Source: Kiloniellales bacterium (GTDB lineage: Bacteria > Pseudomonadota > Alphaproteobacteria > Kiloniellales > JAKSBE01). From it: a DNA stretch of 64,000 nucleotides. The notes under the pieces are model-generated. The model was given only the letters and a program-made list of their open reading frames with translations, searched no databases and had not been told where the DNA came from. The translations under genes were made by a program, and so were the position numbers. The stretch spans positions 1 through 64,000 of the forward strand of contig JASJBF010000002.1 in assembly GCA_030066685.1 (NCBI GenBank), in the 5' to 3' direction. Below, piece after piece: positions 54,046 to 63,407 of the stretch (positions within the stretch are counted from its first letter, which is position 1; each line of letters opens with the position of its first letter).

Positions 54046-55251
54046 ATGGAGATACCAGCCAAACCGACCGTGCGCGTCGGCGCGGCCCACTTTGGTTTGA
54101 TGTTCAGGGTCCTCGACCGGACCCGCTTCGGACACATCAGGGTGGTCCTGCCGGACGGCAGCGAGCACGACTTCGTGGGCGAGGAGCCGGGGCCGCGCGC
54201 CGAGATCGAATTCCGCAACCACAGGGTCCTCCGGCGCATGTTGACCAACGGCAGCAACGGCTTTGCCGAAGGCTACCTGGCCGGCGAGTTTGAGACACCC
54301 GACCTGGCGGCGCTCTTGGAGCTTGGGGCCCGCAACGAGACTGCCTGGGGCAACTTCCTCACCAGAACCTCGATGCTCGCCGGCCTGCACCGCCTGGTGC
54401 ATGTCTTGCGGCCGAATTCCAGGCGCGGCGCGCGGCGGAACATTTCGCAGCACTACGACCTGGGCAACAGCTTCTATTCCGCCTGGCTGGACCGCAGCTT
54501 GACCTACTCTTCAGCGGTGTTCGACAAGGCCGACCAGCCGCTGGAGGCGGCGCAACGCAACAAGTACGCTAACCTCGCCGCGCTAGGCGGGCTGAAGCCC
54601 GGCGATCATGTCCTGGAGATCGGCTGCGGCTGGGGCGGCTTTGCGCTCCACGCCGCCAAGAGCTTGGGGTGCCGGGTCACCGGGCTGACCATTTCGCGAG
54701 AGCAGTACGAGCATGCCAGGGCGCGGGTCGCCAGCGAGGGCCTGCAGGATCGGGTCGAGATCCGCCTCCAGGACTATCGCGATACCCAGGGCGTCTTCGA
54801 CCGCGTGGTGTCGATCGAGATGTTCGAGGCGGTGGGCGAGCGCTATTGGGATCCCTTCTTTCGAAAGCTGAACGAGGTGCTCAGGCCCGGCGGCACCGCC
54901 GCATTACAGGTGATCACCATCGCCGAGGACGTCTGGCCGAACTATAGGCGCAGCGCCGACTTCATCCAGCGCTACATCTTTCCCGGCGGCGTCCTGCCGC
55001 CGCGCCGGGCCCTGATCGAACGGGCCCAGAGCGCCGGGCTCGCCTGGCTAACCGACAGCGGCTACGGCACGCACTACGCGCGCACCCTGGCCCTGTGGCA
55101 TCAGCGCTTTTGCGAGGCCTGGCCGGAGATCGGCCGGCTCGGTTTCGACGAGCGCTTCCGGCGGATGTGGCGTTACTACCTGGCCTACTGCGAGGCCGGT
55201 TTCCGCAGCGGCCGGATCGACGTCCTGCAGATGGCCCTGCGCCGGCCCTGA
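54046..55251 (+). CDS. Cyclopropane-fatty-acid-synthase-like methyltransferase
   Basis: 401 residues. LEIGCGWGGFALHAA binds SAM; SQHYDLGNSFYSAWLD and TYSSAVF are CFA synthase sites, and SIEMFEAVGERYW follows. It should methylate double bonds of phospholipid acyl chains. Under the RpoE promoter it may make cyclopropane or methyl-branched/furan precursor fatty acids that quench singlet oxygen. Confidence 0.93.
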   Translation: MEIPAKPTVRVGAAHFGLMFRVLDRTRFGHIRVVLPDGSEHDFVGEEPGPRAEIEFRNHRVLRRMLTNGSNGFAEGYLAGEFETPDLAALLELGARNETAWGNFLTRTSMLAGLHRLVHVLRPNSRRGARRNISQHYDLGNSFYSAWLDRSLTYSSAVFDKADQPLEAAQRNKYANLAALGGLKPGDHVLEIGCGWGGFALHAAKSLGCRVTGLTISREQYEHARARVASEGLQDRVEIRLQDYRDTQGVFDRVVSIEMFEAVGERYWDPFFRKLNEVLRPGGTAALQVITIAEDVWPNYRRSADFIQRYIFPGGVLPPRRALIERAQSAGLAWLTDSGYGTHYARTLALWHQRFCEAWPEIGRLGFDERFRRMWRYYLAYCEAGFRSGRIDVLQMALRRP

Positions 55252-55287
55252 AGATGCCGGTGGCGAAGACGATGAAGGAGACGGCAC

Positions 55288-56628
55288 ATGGAGCGTGGGG
55301 CGGCGTCCTCGCTGCTACGGCTGACGGCCTACGGCCTGCCAGGCCTGCCGATGGCTGCGCTGCTGCTGCCGCTCTACGTCTACCTGCCGACCTTCTACGC
55401 GGCTGACCTTGGGCTCGGCTTCGCGGCCGTCGCCGCGGTCCTGACGACCACGCGGATCTGGGACGTCCTCACGGATCCGCTGATCGGGTCCCTGTCGGAC
55501 CGCACCCGGAGCCGTTTCGGCCGGCGCCGGCCCTGGATGCTGGCCGGCGCGCCCCTGCTGCTGATCAGCGCTTATTTCCTCTTCCTGCCCGCCCCGGGCG
55601 CAGGTTGGCCCTACCTGTTGCTCTGGGTCGCCGTGCTGACCCTGGGCGGCACGATGGTGCTGCTGCCCTACAGCGCCTGGGGCGCTGAGCTCACCAAGGA
55701 CTATCACGGACGCAGCCGGGTCTCGGCCGCGCGCGAGGTCTTCGTCGTGGTCGGCACGATCCTGGCTGCCGCCTTGCCGGCGGCCTTCGGCGAGGACCGG
55801 GGCCGAGCCCTGGAGATGCTGTTCTGGATCCTGCTGGTGTCCCTGCCGATTGCCCTGGCGCTGGCATTGACGCTGGTGCCGGAGCCTGCCCCGAAGTCCG
55901 CCGAGGCCCTGCCGTGGCGCCGCAGCCTGGGCTTGCTGCGTTCCAACGGGCCCTTCCGGCGCCTGATCCTGGCCTATTTCCTCAACGGGATCGCCAACGG
56001 CCTTCCGGCGACGCTGTTCCTGCTCTTCGCCGAGTTCGGCCTGGACGCCAAGGCGAGCAGCGGCGCCTTCCTGCTGACCTACTTCCTCTGCGGCATCCTC
56101 TCGGTCCCGCTATGGCTCAGGCTGACCCGGCCCTTCGACAAGCACCGGGTCTGGATCGGCGCCATGCTCATGGCCTGCGCGGTCTTCGTCTGCGTACCGC
56201 TGCTCGGGCCCGGCGACGGGTCCTGGTTCTTCCTGGTCTGCGTGCTCACCGGCCTGGCCCTGGGGGCGGACCTCGTGCTGCCGCCCTCGATGCAGGCCGA
56301 CGTCATCGACCTCGACCGCCTGCGCAGCGGGCGGGAGCGGGCCGGGCTCTATTTCGCGATCTGGGGCATGGGCACCAAGCTGGCCCTGGCGCTGGCAGTC
56401 GGGATCGCCTTCCCGCTGCTTGAGTTCTTCGGCTTCCAGGCGGTGGCCGGCGGCGGCGGCGAACTGCCCCTCTTCGCCTTGGCGGCGCTCTACAGCCTGG
56501 CTCCTGTGGCCTTCAAGCTGGCCAGCATTTCCCTGATGCGTGGCTATCCCATTACCGCCGTGCGGCACGACCGCCTTCGCCGACGGATCGAGGCCCGGCA
56601 GGCATCCAAACCCGGTTCCCTCGCGTAA
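55288..56628 (+). CDS. MFS transporter, GPH/MelB-like
   Basis: 446 residues with twelve helices. The DPLIGSLSDRTRSRFGRRRP loop is the GPH signature (Asp plus RxxGRRRP). GPH members carry sugars or other solutes with cations; inside CFA-type stress operons the substrate is unknown and might be a lipid-related compound. ATG 55288 follows a GGAGACGG site. Confidence 0.88.
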   Translation: MERGAASSLLRLTAYGLPGLPMAALLLPLYVYLPTFYAADLGLGFAAVAAVLTTTRIWDVLTDPLIGSLSDRTRSRFGRRRPWMLAGAPLLLISAYFLFLPAPGAGWPYLLLWVAVLTLGGTMVLLPYSAWGAELTKDYHGRSRVSAAREVFVVVGTILAAALPAAFGEDRGRALEMLFWILLVSLPIALALALTLVPEPAPKSAEALPWRRSLGLLRSNGPFRRLILAYFLNGIANGLPATLFLLFAEFGLDAKASSGAFLLTYFLCGILSVPLWLRLTRPFDKHRVWIGAMLMACAVFVCVPLLGPGDGSWFFLVCVLTGLALGADLVLPPSMQADVIDLDRLRSGRERAGLYFAIWGMGTKLALALAVGIAFPLLEFFGFQAVAGGGGELPLFALAALYSLAPVAFKLASISLMRGYPITAVRHDRLRRRIEARQASKPGSLA

Positions 56629-56636
56629 AAGAGCCA

Positions 56637-57215
56637 ATGACGAAGAGCACGTTGATTTGCTTGGCCTTAACCCTGATCTTGACCGGATGCGGTAGTATGA
56701 AACCTGAGGACTTTGCGGGACGTGAGCCGAAGCTCCTGCTGGAGGAATATTTCCCCGGCAAGACCCGGGCCCATGGCCTCTTTGTCGATCGCTTCGGTGA
56801 TCTGCGCCGGCAGTTCGTTGTCGATATCGACGGCACCTGGGACGGCGAGACTCTTATCTTGAAAGAGGATTTCCTCTACGACGATGGCGAGACCCAGCAA
56901 CGAATCTGGATGATCCGCAAGACAGGTCCGCACAGCTACGAGGGCCAAGCCGAGGACGTGATCGGGCCCGCGGAGGGTAGAGCCTACGGCAATGCGCTAA
57001 ACTGGCGCTACCAGCTCGCGCTCAAGGTCGGAGAGTCGACCTGGAACGTCACTTTCGACGACTGGATGTTCCTGCAGGACGACGACGTGATCATCAATCG
57101 GGCCGAGATCACCAAGTTCGGTTTTAAGCTCGGCGAGGTGACGATCGTCTTCACCAAGCCTCTGGCCCGTCAGTCTCACGCCCCGGCAGAGCTCGCCGTC
57201 GCCGCGGCAGAGTAA
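56637..57215 (+). CDS. DUF3833 lipoprotein
   Basis: 192 residues. MTKSTLICLALTLILTGCGS is a lipoprotein signal with lipobox LTGC. DFAGREPKLLLEEYFPG and WMIRKTGPHSYEGQAEDVIG are conserved DUF3833 stretches of a lipocalin-like barrel. It is the last gene of the operon, 8 bp after the MFS gene. A periplasmic lipid-binding role is plausible. Confidence 0.88.
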   Translation: MTKSTLICLALTLILTGCGSMKPEDFAGREPKLLLEEYFPGKTRAHGLFVDRFGDLRRQFVVDIDGTWDGETLILKEDFLYDDGETQQRIWMIRKTGPHSYEGQAEDVIGPAEGRAYGNALNWRYQLALKVGESTWNVTFDDWMFLQDDDVIINRAEITKFGFKLGEVTIVFTKPLARQSHAPAELAVAAAE

Positions 57216-57219
57216 TACG

Positions 57220-57654
57220 TCAGGTCTCCGCGGCGCCGAGCCGGCGCCGCAGGCGTTCAAGAAGCCAGCCTAGAACCGGCATCCTGGCGTAGAGCTGGCT
57301 CGCCGCGTCCCAATGGTCGATATGGGCGGTGACACGACCTTCGCCATCGAAGCGAAGCTCCGTCACGCCTTCGAACTGCATCGGCCGGCGGCTTCGCTGC
57401 AGTCGGCAATGCAACGTCCAGGCGAAAAAACAAGCCTCGCCGCCGCAAGCCAGGTCCCGGGCCGCGAAGCGAACGTCGGTCACGTCTTCGAAAATCTTGG
57501 CGAAGACGCGGATCACCGACGCGCGGCCGGAAGCATCGTTGAAAGGATCCTTAAACCGGACCTCGGGTGCCAGGTAGCCGACAAGCTCGGGCAGGCGCTC
57601 CGGCGTCAGCGACTCCAGGAAGGCGACGTAGGCCGCCGCAGCGTGTTGCGTCAT
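57220..57654 (-). CDS. NTF2/SnoaL-like protein
   Basis: 144 residues with a cone-fold barrel. YLAPEVRFKDPFND and VTAHIDHWDAASQLY are typical. ATG overlaps the stop of the SDR gene (ATGA). The enzyme or binding role is not defined. It meets the DUF3833 gene tail to tail with 4 bp between stops. Confidence 0.85.
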   Translation of the reverse strand: MTQHAAAAYVAFLESLTPERLPELVGYLAPEVRFKDPFNDASGRASVIRVFAKIFEDVTDVRFAARDLACGGEACFFAWTLHCRLQRSRRPMQFEGVTELRFDGEGRVTAHIDHWDAASQLYARMPVLGWLLERLRRRLGAAET

Positions 57655-58424
57655 TGCTTCGGCAGCAAGCGGCGGGTCATCGCCAGGGCCAGAGGGTAAG
57701 GGAGAATTCGCAACAGCTTCAGAAGATAGGCGAAGCGCCGCGGAAAGATGATTTCGAAGGAACTGGATTGAAGGCCCCGGTAGAAGGCCTCCGCCGCCGC
57801 TTCGACCTCCATCAGAAAGGGCATGTGGAAAGGATTGCGGTCGGTCAGCGGCGTCTTGACGAAGCCCGGGTTGACGACCTGCAAAGTGATCCCCTCGGCC
57901 CGTAGCTCGGGCTCCAAGGCCTCGGCAAGGTTAATCAGGCCGGCCTTGCTCATTCCATAGGCGCCGGCCAGCGGCAGGCCGACATAACCGGCCAGGGACG
58001 CGACCACGGCGACCCGACCGGCCCGGCGCTGGCGCAGCGGCGGCAGGATCGCCTCCAGGCAATGCACCGTGCCCATGAGATTGAGCTCGATCAGCTTGCG
58101 GAAGTCCGCGGCGGCCAGCTTGGCGACCGGCGTCGGCTTATGGGTCCCGGCGTTCAGGACAACCACGTCGGGCAGCCCGAAGTCGTCGATAATCCTGGCA
58201 ACCGTTGCCTGGACAGCGGCCCGATCCGTCACATCGAGCGGAAAGGCCTCGATGCTGCCTGGAAAAGCGGAGGCCAGGGCCGCCACCGCTTGCAGCTGGT
58301 CCTCGCTGCGGGCAGACGCGGCAACACGCCAGCCCTGGGACGCCATCTTCAGGGCCAGGGCGCGGCCCAGGCCACTGCTGGCGCCGGTGATCCAGACGCG
58401 ATCCTGCGGTTCGGCTGCGTTCAA
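57651..58424 (-). CDS. Classical SDR oxidoreductase
   Basis: 257 residues. TGASSGLGRAL and YGMSKAG give cofactor and catalytic sites; C-terminus is hydrophobic (FAYLLKLLRILPYPLALAM). Start TTG 58424 overlaps the stop of the upstream gene (TTTGA) and gives the normal family length. Middle gene of the minus-strand RpoE operon. Confidence 0.88.
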   Translation of the reverse strand: MNAAEPQDRVWITGASSGLGRALALKMASQGWRVAASARSEDQLQAVAALASAFPGSIEAFPLDVTDRAAVQATVARIIDDFGLPDVVVLNAGTHKPTPVAKLAAADFRKLIELNLMGTVHCLEAILPPLRQRRAGRVAVVASLAGYVGLPLAGAYGMSKAGLINLAEALEPELRAEGITLQVVNPGFVKTPLTDRNPFHMPFLMEVEAAAEAFYRGLQSSSFEIIFPRRFAYLLKLLRILPYPLALAMTRRLLPKQ

Positions 58425-59107
58425 AGACGGCTCGGATTGGCCGTTTCGACGGGCGTGTACTCGATCTCGGCGCCCTTGGCCTCGAAGGCCATCTTCAACC
58501 ACTCGCCCCTGGGGCCATACCAGAGGTCCAGCTCAAGGTCGCCGGCCATACGGTACTGCCTTGCGCTCTTCAGGCCCAGAGGCAGCAGCAGGTCATCCTC
58601 GCCCTGCGGCCGGACCTCGATCGACAGCAGCCGGCCGTGCTGGCTGTCCAGCAGCTGCCGTTGCTCAACGGTGCGCGGGTTCCAATAGCTGGTCGGGATC
58701 GTGTCGGCCGGCGCGGTGAAGGTGCCTTCGCTGTTGTCGACCCTCAGGCCGTCGGCGGTCGCTTCGGCACGGACCCAATGCGGGGTACCATCGTCGTCGG
58801 TTTGGCTGTTCAGGCTGATCAGCCGGCCGTCGCGCCAACGCTCGCGGGTCCGATTGCTGTAGCGATAAAGAGTGAGGAAGGCGAAGTCGACCTGCAGGGC
58901 TATGTCGACGTCGACCAGCAGGTCGCCACCCTCTCGTCGGAACGAGATGACGTGCCGGCCGATCGAAGAATCCTCGCGAAGCACGTCGAAAGCGATCCGA
59001 TCATCGCTTGCCAACGCCGCACCTAGGCCGGAAGACGGGGCCAGGGCGGCACCGGCCGCCAGCATGGCCAGCAGGTCTCTGCGCGGGATCTGGAGTTTTT
59101 GCGACAT
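58421..59107 (-). CDS. DUF6134-type exported protein
   Basis: 228 residues; ATG 59107. Twin-arginine-like signal PRRDLLAMLAAGAALAP. The mature part is a beta-rich lipid-carrier-like domain (SIGRHVISFRREGG, TIPTSYWNPRTVEQRQLLDS, LWYGPRGEWLKMAFEAKG). Function is unknown. It lies 33 bp downstream of an RpoE-type promoter, so it belongs to the stress regulon. Confidence 0.83.
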   Translation of the reverse strand: MSQKLQIPRRDLLAMLAAGAALAPSSGLGAALASDDRIAFDVLREDSSIGRHVISFRREGGDLLVDVDIALQVDFAFLTLYRYSNRTRERWRDGRLISLNSQTDDDGTPHWVRAEATADGLRVDNSEGTFTAPADTIPTSYWNPRTVEQRQLLDSQHGRLLSIEVRPQGEDDLLLPLGLKSARQYRMAGDLELDLWYGPRGEWLKMAFEAKGAEIEYTPVETANPSRL

Positions 59108-59139
59108 GACCGCCCTCGATCCAGACAAGACTAATGGAA

Positions 59140-59169
59140 TATCTACGCCTTGGGAACCGTCGCAGATCA
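59140..59169 (-). promoter_or_regulatory. RpoE-type promoter of the DUF6134-SDR-NTF2 operon
   Basis: Minus strand TGATCT (59169-59164), 18 bp, TAGATA (59145-59140): the same spacing and near-identical -35 as the two sites beside rpoE. It extends the regulon to the convergent operon. Confidence 0.65.
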
Positions 59170-59252
59170 GCCCGCCGCCCCCAGCAACAGGGTTAACGGG
59201 CGGTTCCGGCATCGGAGCCGCAGGCCCTCGGGGGCCTCGTGACAATCGAGGC

Positions 59253-61052
59253 TTAGCGGCCGGCCGCGTAGCCCTGCATGAAGCGGGGGTTCGCCGCGGC
59301 GCGCAGAAGGCCGTCGTCGCCGCGCTGGGCGGCGGAAAGCCGGCCCAGGGACCAGTCGCTGTCGATCGTGACCTTGTGGCCGCGCCGCTTTAGCTCGGCG
59401 ACCGTCCCATCAGGCATGCGGCCCTCCACCTTCAGCGAGCCCAGATCCGCCGAGCGTGGCCAGAAGGACCCGGGGAAGTGGTCGGTCTGGAACATCGGTG
59501 CGTCGATGGTCTCCTGCAGGTTGAGACCGTGATGCAAGTGGCGCAGCAGGAAGGTCAGGCTCCACTGGTCCTGGTAGTCGCCGCCCGGTGTGCCATGGAC
59601 CATCCAGGGCTCGCCGTCCTTCAGGGTCATGTTGACCGAGAGGGTTGTGCGCGGCCGCTTGCCGGGGGCCAGGGCCGAGGGGTTGTCTTCGTCGAGCCAG
59701 AACATCTGGGCCCGGCTGTTTAGGCAGAAGCCGAGCTCGGGGATCACCGGCGAGGCGTGCAACCAGCCGCCGGAGGGGGTGGCGCCGACCATGTTGCCGT
59801 CGCGGTCGATGATGTCGATGTGGCAGGTGTCGCCGCCGACCTGGGCGGGGGTCTCGGCGGTCTGCACGGTCGGCTCGCCGCCGCCCAGCGCGGTGAAGCC
59901 ACTCTCGAGCTGCCGCCTGGAGCTCGCCTCCAGGTCGATGGGGCCGCCGTAGCCGGGAACCTCGCCCGGCCGCAGCTCCAGCGACGCCTGCGCGCCGACC
60001 AGGGCACGGCGCCGGTCGTTGTAGGCCTCGGACAGCAGGGTCTCGACCGGAACCTCGACGAAGTTGGGATCGCCGTAAAAGGCCTCGCGGTCGGCAAAGG
60101 CCAGCTTGGCGCATTCCGTGACGGTGTGGACGAAGTCGGGCCCGGTAGGGTCCATGGCGGCCAGATCGAAGCCCTTCAGCAGGGCGAGCTGCTGCAGGAG
60201 CACCGGGCCCTGGCTCCAGGGTCCGCCCTTGCAGACGGTCGCGCCGTGGTAGTCCAGGGTCAAGGGCGCCTCGACCGTCGATTCCCAGTTCGCCATGTCC
60301 TCAGCCGTCAGGACGCCGCGATGGCGCTGACCCGAAGTGTCCATGACCTCCTGGGTCCGGCAGTAGGTCTCGATCGCCTCGGCGACGAAGCCGCGATACC
60401 AGGCGCTGCGGGCCGCCTCGATCTGGGACTCGCGGTCGCCGCCCGCGGCCTCGGCTTCTTCGAGGATCCGCTTGTAGGTCCCGGCAAGCATGACGTTCGT
60501 AAAGCGCGTGCCCGGCGCCGGGACCTCGCCGCCGGTCAGGTAGAGCGCGGCCGAACTCTGCCATTCCTCGCGGAACAGCGCCTCGACCCGGCCGATCGTC
60601 TCGCAGATCATCGGCACCAATGGGTAGCCGCCCTCGGCGTAGCCGATGGCGTAGTCCAGGACCTCGCGCGGCCGCATCGTCCCATAGTCGCGCAGCAGCC
60701 GCATCCAGGCGTCGAAGGCGCCCGGCACCACCGTGGCCAGCAGGCCCGTGCCGGGCACCAGGTCGAGGCCCTCGGCCCTGTAGTGCGCGATGGTCGCGCC
60801 CGCCGGCGCGACGCCCTGGCCGCAGATGACCTCCGGCCGGCCCCGCCTGCGGTCGTAGAGGATGATCGGCACCTCGCCGCCCGGCCCGTTGAGATGCGGC
60901 TCCACGACCTGGAGCACGAAGCCTGCGGCCACCGCCGCGTCGAAGGCGTTGCCGCCCTTTTCGAGAACCGCCATACCGCTCGCGGACGCAAGCCAGTGGG
61001 TGGACGCGACGACCCCGAAGGTGCCGCGGATTTCGGGTCGGGTTGTAAACAT
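59253..61052 (-). CDS. ggt: Gamma-glutamyltransferase family protein
   Basis: 599 residues from ATG 61052, no signal peptide. NAFDAAVAAGFVLQVVEPH and the autoproteolysis site GGDTCHIDIIDRDGNMV are seen; the nucleophile would be the Thr of GGDTCH. PSGGWLHASP and GTPGGDYQDQ follow in the small subunit. Cytoplasmic members of this family cleave gamma-glutamyl amides. The gene is divergent from the D-glutamate genes, giving a possible common supply of glutamate. Confidence 0.9.
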   Translation of the reverse strand: MFTTRPEIRGTFGVVASTHWLASASGMAVLEKGGNAFDAAVAAGFVLQVVEPHLNGPGGEVPIILYDRRRGRPEVICGQGVAPAGATIAHYRAEGLDLVPGTGLLATVVPGAFDAWMRLLRDYGTMRPREVLDYAIGYAEGGYPLVPMICETIGRVEALFREEWQSSAALYLTGGEVPAPGTRFTNVMLAGTYKRILEEAEAAGGDRESQIEAARSAWYRGFVAEAIETYCRTQEVMDTSGQRHRGVLTAEDMANWESTVEAPLTLDYHGATVCKGGPWSQGPVLLQQLALLKGFDLAAMDPTGPDFVHTVTECAKLAFADREAFYGDPNFVEVPVETLLSEAYNDRRRALVGAQASLELRPGEVPGYGGPIDLEASSRRQLESGFTALGGGEPTVQTAETPAQVGGDTCHIDIIDRDGNMVGATPSGGWLHASPVIPELGFCLNSRAQMFWLDEDNPSALAPGKRPRTTLSVNMTLKDGEPWMVHGTPGGDYQDQWSLTFLLRHLHHGLNLQETIDAPMFQTDHFPGSFWPRSADLGSLKVEGRMPDGTVAELKRRGHKVTIDSDWSLGRLSAAQRGDDGLLRAAANPRFMQGYAAGR

Positions 61053-61176
61053 GATGGCGAGGACTATAACGATGGCCGTCGGCGCGGTGCAACGCACGAG
61101 GCTGCAGGACAGGTCTGCACCTATCGGCTAACATGACCGCCGCCCGGCATAGGGATGTCAAAGGGGGGACAAGCGC

Positions 61177-62202
61177 ATGGCGATCGAGCATCCCTATCTG
61201 CTGTTCATCGGCGATGCCCCGGACCAGCTTGCGGCCAAGACCGCCCAGGGCGTCCTGCAGTGGCGGCCCGACTGGTGCCTGGGGCAGTTGCGCCTGCCGG
61301 GCTGCCAGGCCGATCTCGGCCTGCCCGACCTCAGCCTCGAGGAGGCGGCGGCCCAGGGTGCCAAGACCCTGGTGGTCGGCGTCGCCAACCGCGGCGGGGT
61401 GATCTCGGACGGCTGGACCGACGTGCTGGAAAGGGCCATCGAGCGCGGCTTCGATCTGGCCGCCGGCCTGCACGGTCGCCTGGTCGACGTGCCGCGGCTG
61501 CGCGGCGCCGCCGAGGCCCATTCCAGGAGCCTCTACGACGTGCGCCATCCCAGCCGCGGCTTCGACGTGGGCGACGGCAAGCGGCGCAGCGGCAAACGGC
61601 TGCTGACCGTCGGTACCGATTGCTCGGTCGGCAAGATGTATACCTCGCTCGCGCTCGAACGGGAGATGCAGAGCCGCGGCATGAAGGCCCACTTCCGGGC
61701 GACCGGCCAGACCGGCATTCTGATCGCCGGCGAGGGTGTCTCGGTCGATGCCGTGGTGGCAGACTTCATCTCCGGCGCGGTCGAATGGCTGAGCCCGGCC
61801 AACGATGACGACCATTGGGACCTGATCGAGGGCCAGGGATCGCTGTTCCATGCCTCCTTTGCCGGCGTGTCGCTGGGCCTGCTGCACGGTGCCCAGGCCG
61901 ATGCGCTTGTTCTCTGCCACGAGCCGACCCGGCCGCATATGCGCGGCCTGCCCGACTATGCCCTGCCGCCGCTGCAAGACTGCATCCGGCGCAACGAGGA
62001 AGCCGCGCGCCTGACCAACCCGGCGGCGGCCTGCATCGGCGTGGCGGTCAACACCTCGGCTCTGGATCCGGAGGCGGCCCGCCGGCTCCTTGAGGAGACC
62101 GCGCAATACCTGGGCCTGCCCACCGTCGATCCGGTCCGCGACGGCGTGGCACCGATCGTCGACCGGATCCAAGGCGAGTTGCCGGAACCACGCCTCGGCT
62201 AG
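61177..62202 (+). CDS. dgcN: D-glutamate N-acetyltransferase DgcN (DUF1611)
   Basis: 341 residues. The N-terminal Rossmann part has LVVGVANRGGVIS; the C-terminal part has a P-loop-like VGTDCSVGKMYTSLAL and LIEGQGSLFHASFAGV. Marine proteobacterial DgcN acetylates D-glutamate to N-acetyl-D-Glu, which DgcA then inverts. The dgcA gene follows, supporting the assignment. Confidence 0.88.
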   Translation: MAIEHPYLLFIGDAPDQLAAKTAQGVLQWRPDWCLGQLRLPGCQADLGLPDLSLEEAAAQGAKTLVVGVANRGGVISDGWTDVLERAIERGFDLAAGLHGRLVDVPRLRGAAEAHSRSLYDVRHPSRGFDVGDGKRRSGKRLLTVGTDCSVGKMYTSLALEREMQSRGMKAHFRATGQTGILIAGEGVSVDAVVADFISGAVEWLSPANDDDHWDLIEGQGSLFHASFAGVSLGLLHGAQADALVLCHEPTRPHMRGLPDYALPPLQDCIRRNEEAARLTNPAAACIGVAVNTSALDPEAARRLLEETAQYLGLPTVDPVRDGVAPIVDRIQGELPEPRLG

Positions 62203-62296
62203 AGGGGACGGCCGGGGGCTGGCAAGGGCAGGAGGTTTGATTGGCGGCGACTCTCGACGGGGTTCCTGGCTTCTCGGCGCCACGGGGGCGGACGGC

Positions 62297-63277
62297 ATGC
62301 CCAGCTTGACCGTCCGGGCGGAAACCTGGCCGCTCGCCAGCACCTTCACCATCTCGCACGGCAGCCGGACCGAGGCCAGGGTCGTGGTGGTCGAGCTGTC
62401 AGAGGGCGGCGTTCTCGGCCGCGGCGAAGGCGTGCCGGTGCCGCGCTACGGTCTGGACGCGGACGCGGTCGTCACCCAGATCGAAGCCCAGCGCTCGGCG
62501 CTCGAGAGCGGCCTCTCCCGGGAGGAGCTGCAGGAGCGGCTGGCGCCCGGGCCGGCACGCTGCGCGCTCGACTGCGCCTTCTGGGACCTGGAAGCGAAAA
62601 GAAACGCGCGCCCGGCGTGGGACCTGGCGGGCCTGGACGCGCCCTTGCCCGTCGTCACCGCCCTGACCCTGTCGATCGATACGCCGGAGCGCATGGGCCA
62701 GGCGGCGGCCGCGGCCGCGGGCTATCCGCTGCTCAAGGTCAAGCTCGACGGCGATGCGGTGCTGGAGCGGGTCTCGGCTGTGCGCGCGGCAGCGCCCGAG
62801 GCCCGTCTCGTGGTGGACGCCAACGAAGCCTGGACGCCCGAGTTGCTGCCCGAAATCCTGGCCGGACTGGCCGAGCTGGGAGTCGAGATGATCGAGCAAC
62901 CCCTGCCGGCCGATGCCGACCGGGCCCTGGCCAAGCTGCATCGCAGCGTGCCGATCTGCGCCGACGAGTCCTGCCACGACAGCGCCTCCATCGAAGGCCT
63001 TGAGGAATGCTACGACATGGTCAACATCAAACTGGACAAGACCGGCGGCCTGACGGAGGCCCTGAAGCTCAAGGCGGCGGCCGAGGCACGCGGCCTCGGA
63101 ATCATGGTCGGCTGCATGGTCGGGACCTCGCTGTCGATGGCGCCGGCGGCCCTGGTCGCCCAAGGCGCGGCGGTGGTCGACCTGGACGGGCCGCTCTGGC
63201 TGGCGCAGGATCGCGGCGAAGGGTTGGTGATCGAGAACGGCCTTGTCCATCCGCCCACCGCGGCCTTGTGGGGCTGA
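62297..63277 (+). CDS. dgcA: N-acetyl-glutamate/dipeptide epimerase DgcA
   Basis: 326 residues of the enolase superfamily, MLE/dipeptide-epimerase branch. Acid-base Lys in LLKVKLDG, metal ligands in VVDANEAW, MIEQPLP and ICADESC, second Lys in VNIKLDKTGG. It would convert N-acetyl-D-Glu to the L form with DgcN upstream, opening D-glutamate to central metabolism. Confidence 0.88.
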   Translation: MPSLTVRAETWPLASTFTISHGSRTEARVVVVELSEGGVLGRGEGVPVPRYGLDADAVVTQIEAQRSALESGLSREELQERLAPGPARCALDCAFWDLEAKRNARPAWDLAGLDAPLPVVTALTLSIDTPERMGQAAAAAAGYPLLKVKLDGDAVLERVSAVRAAAPEARLVVDANEAWTPELLPEILAGLAELGVEMIEQPLPADADRALAKLHRSVPICADESCHDSASIEGLEECYDMVNIKLDKTGGLTEALKLKAAAEARGLGIMVGCMVGTSLSMAPAALVAQGAAVVDLDGPLWLAQDRGEGLVIENGLVHPPTAALWG

Positions 63278-63407
63278 CATGGCTCGACACTTGATCTTCT
63301 CCCAGGCATACCAGGCGTCTTGCGGTTGCGCCTTTCCGCGCGGCCGGCGATCTCTTTGATTCTTCTACCTTGTAAGCCCACAATTTCGAGGCCAGGTTAA
63401 ACGCCCA

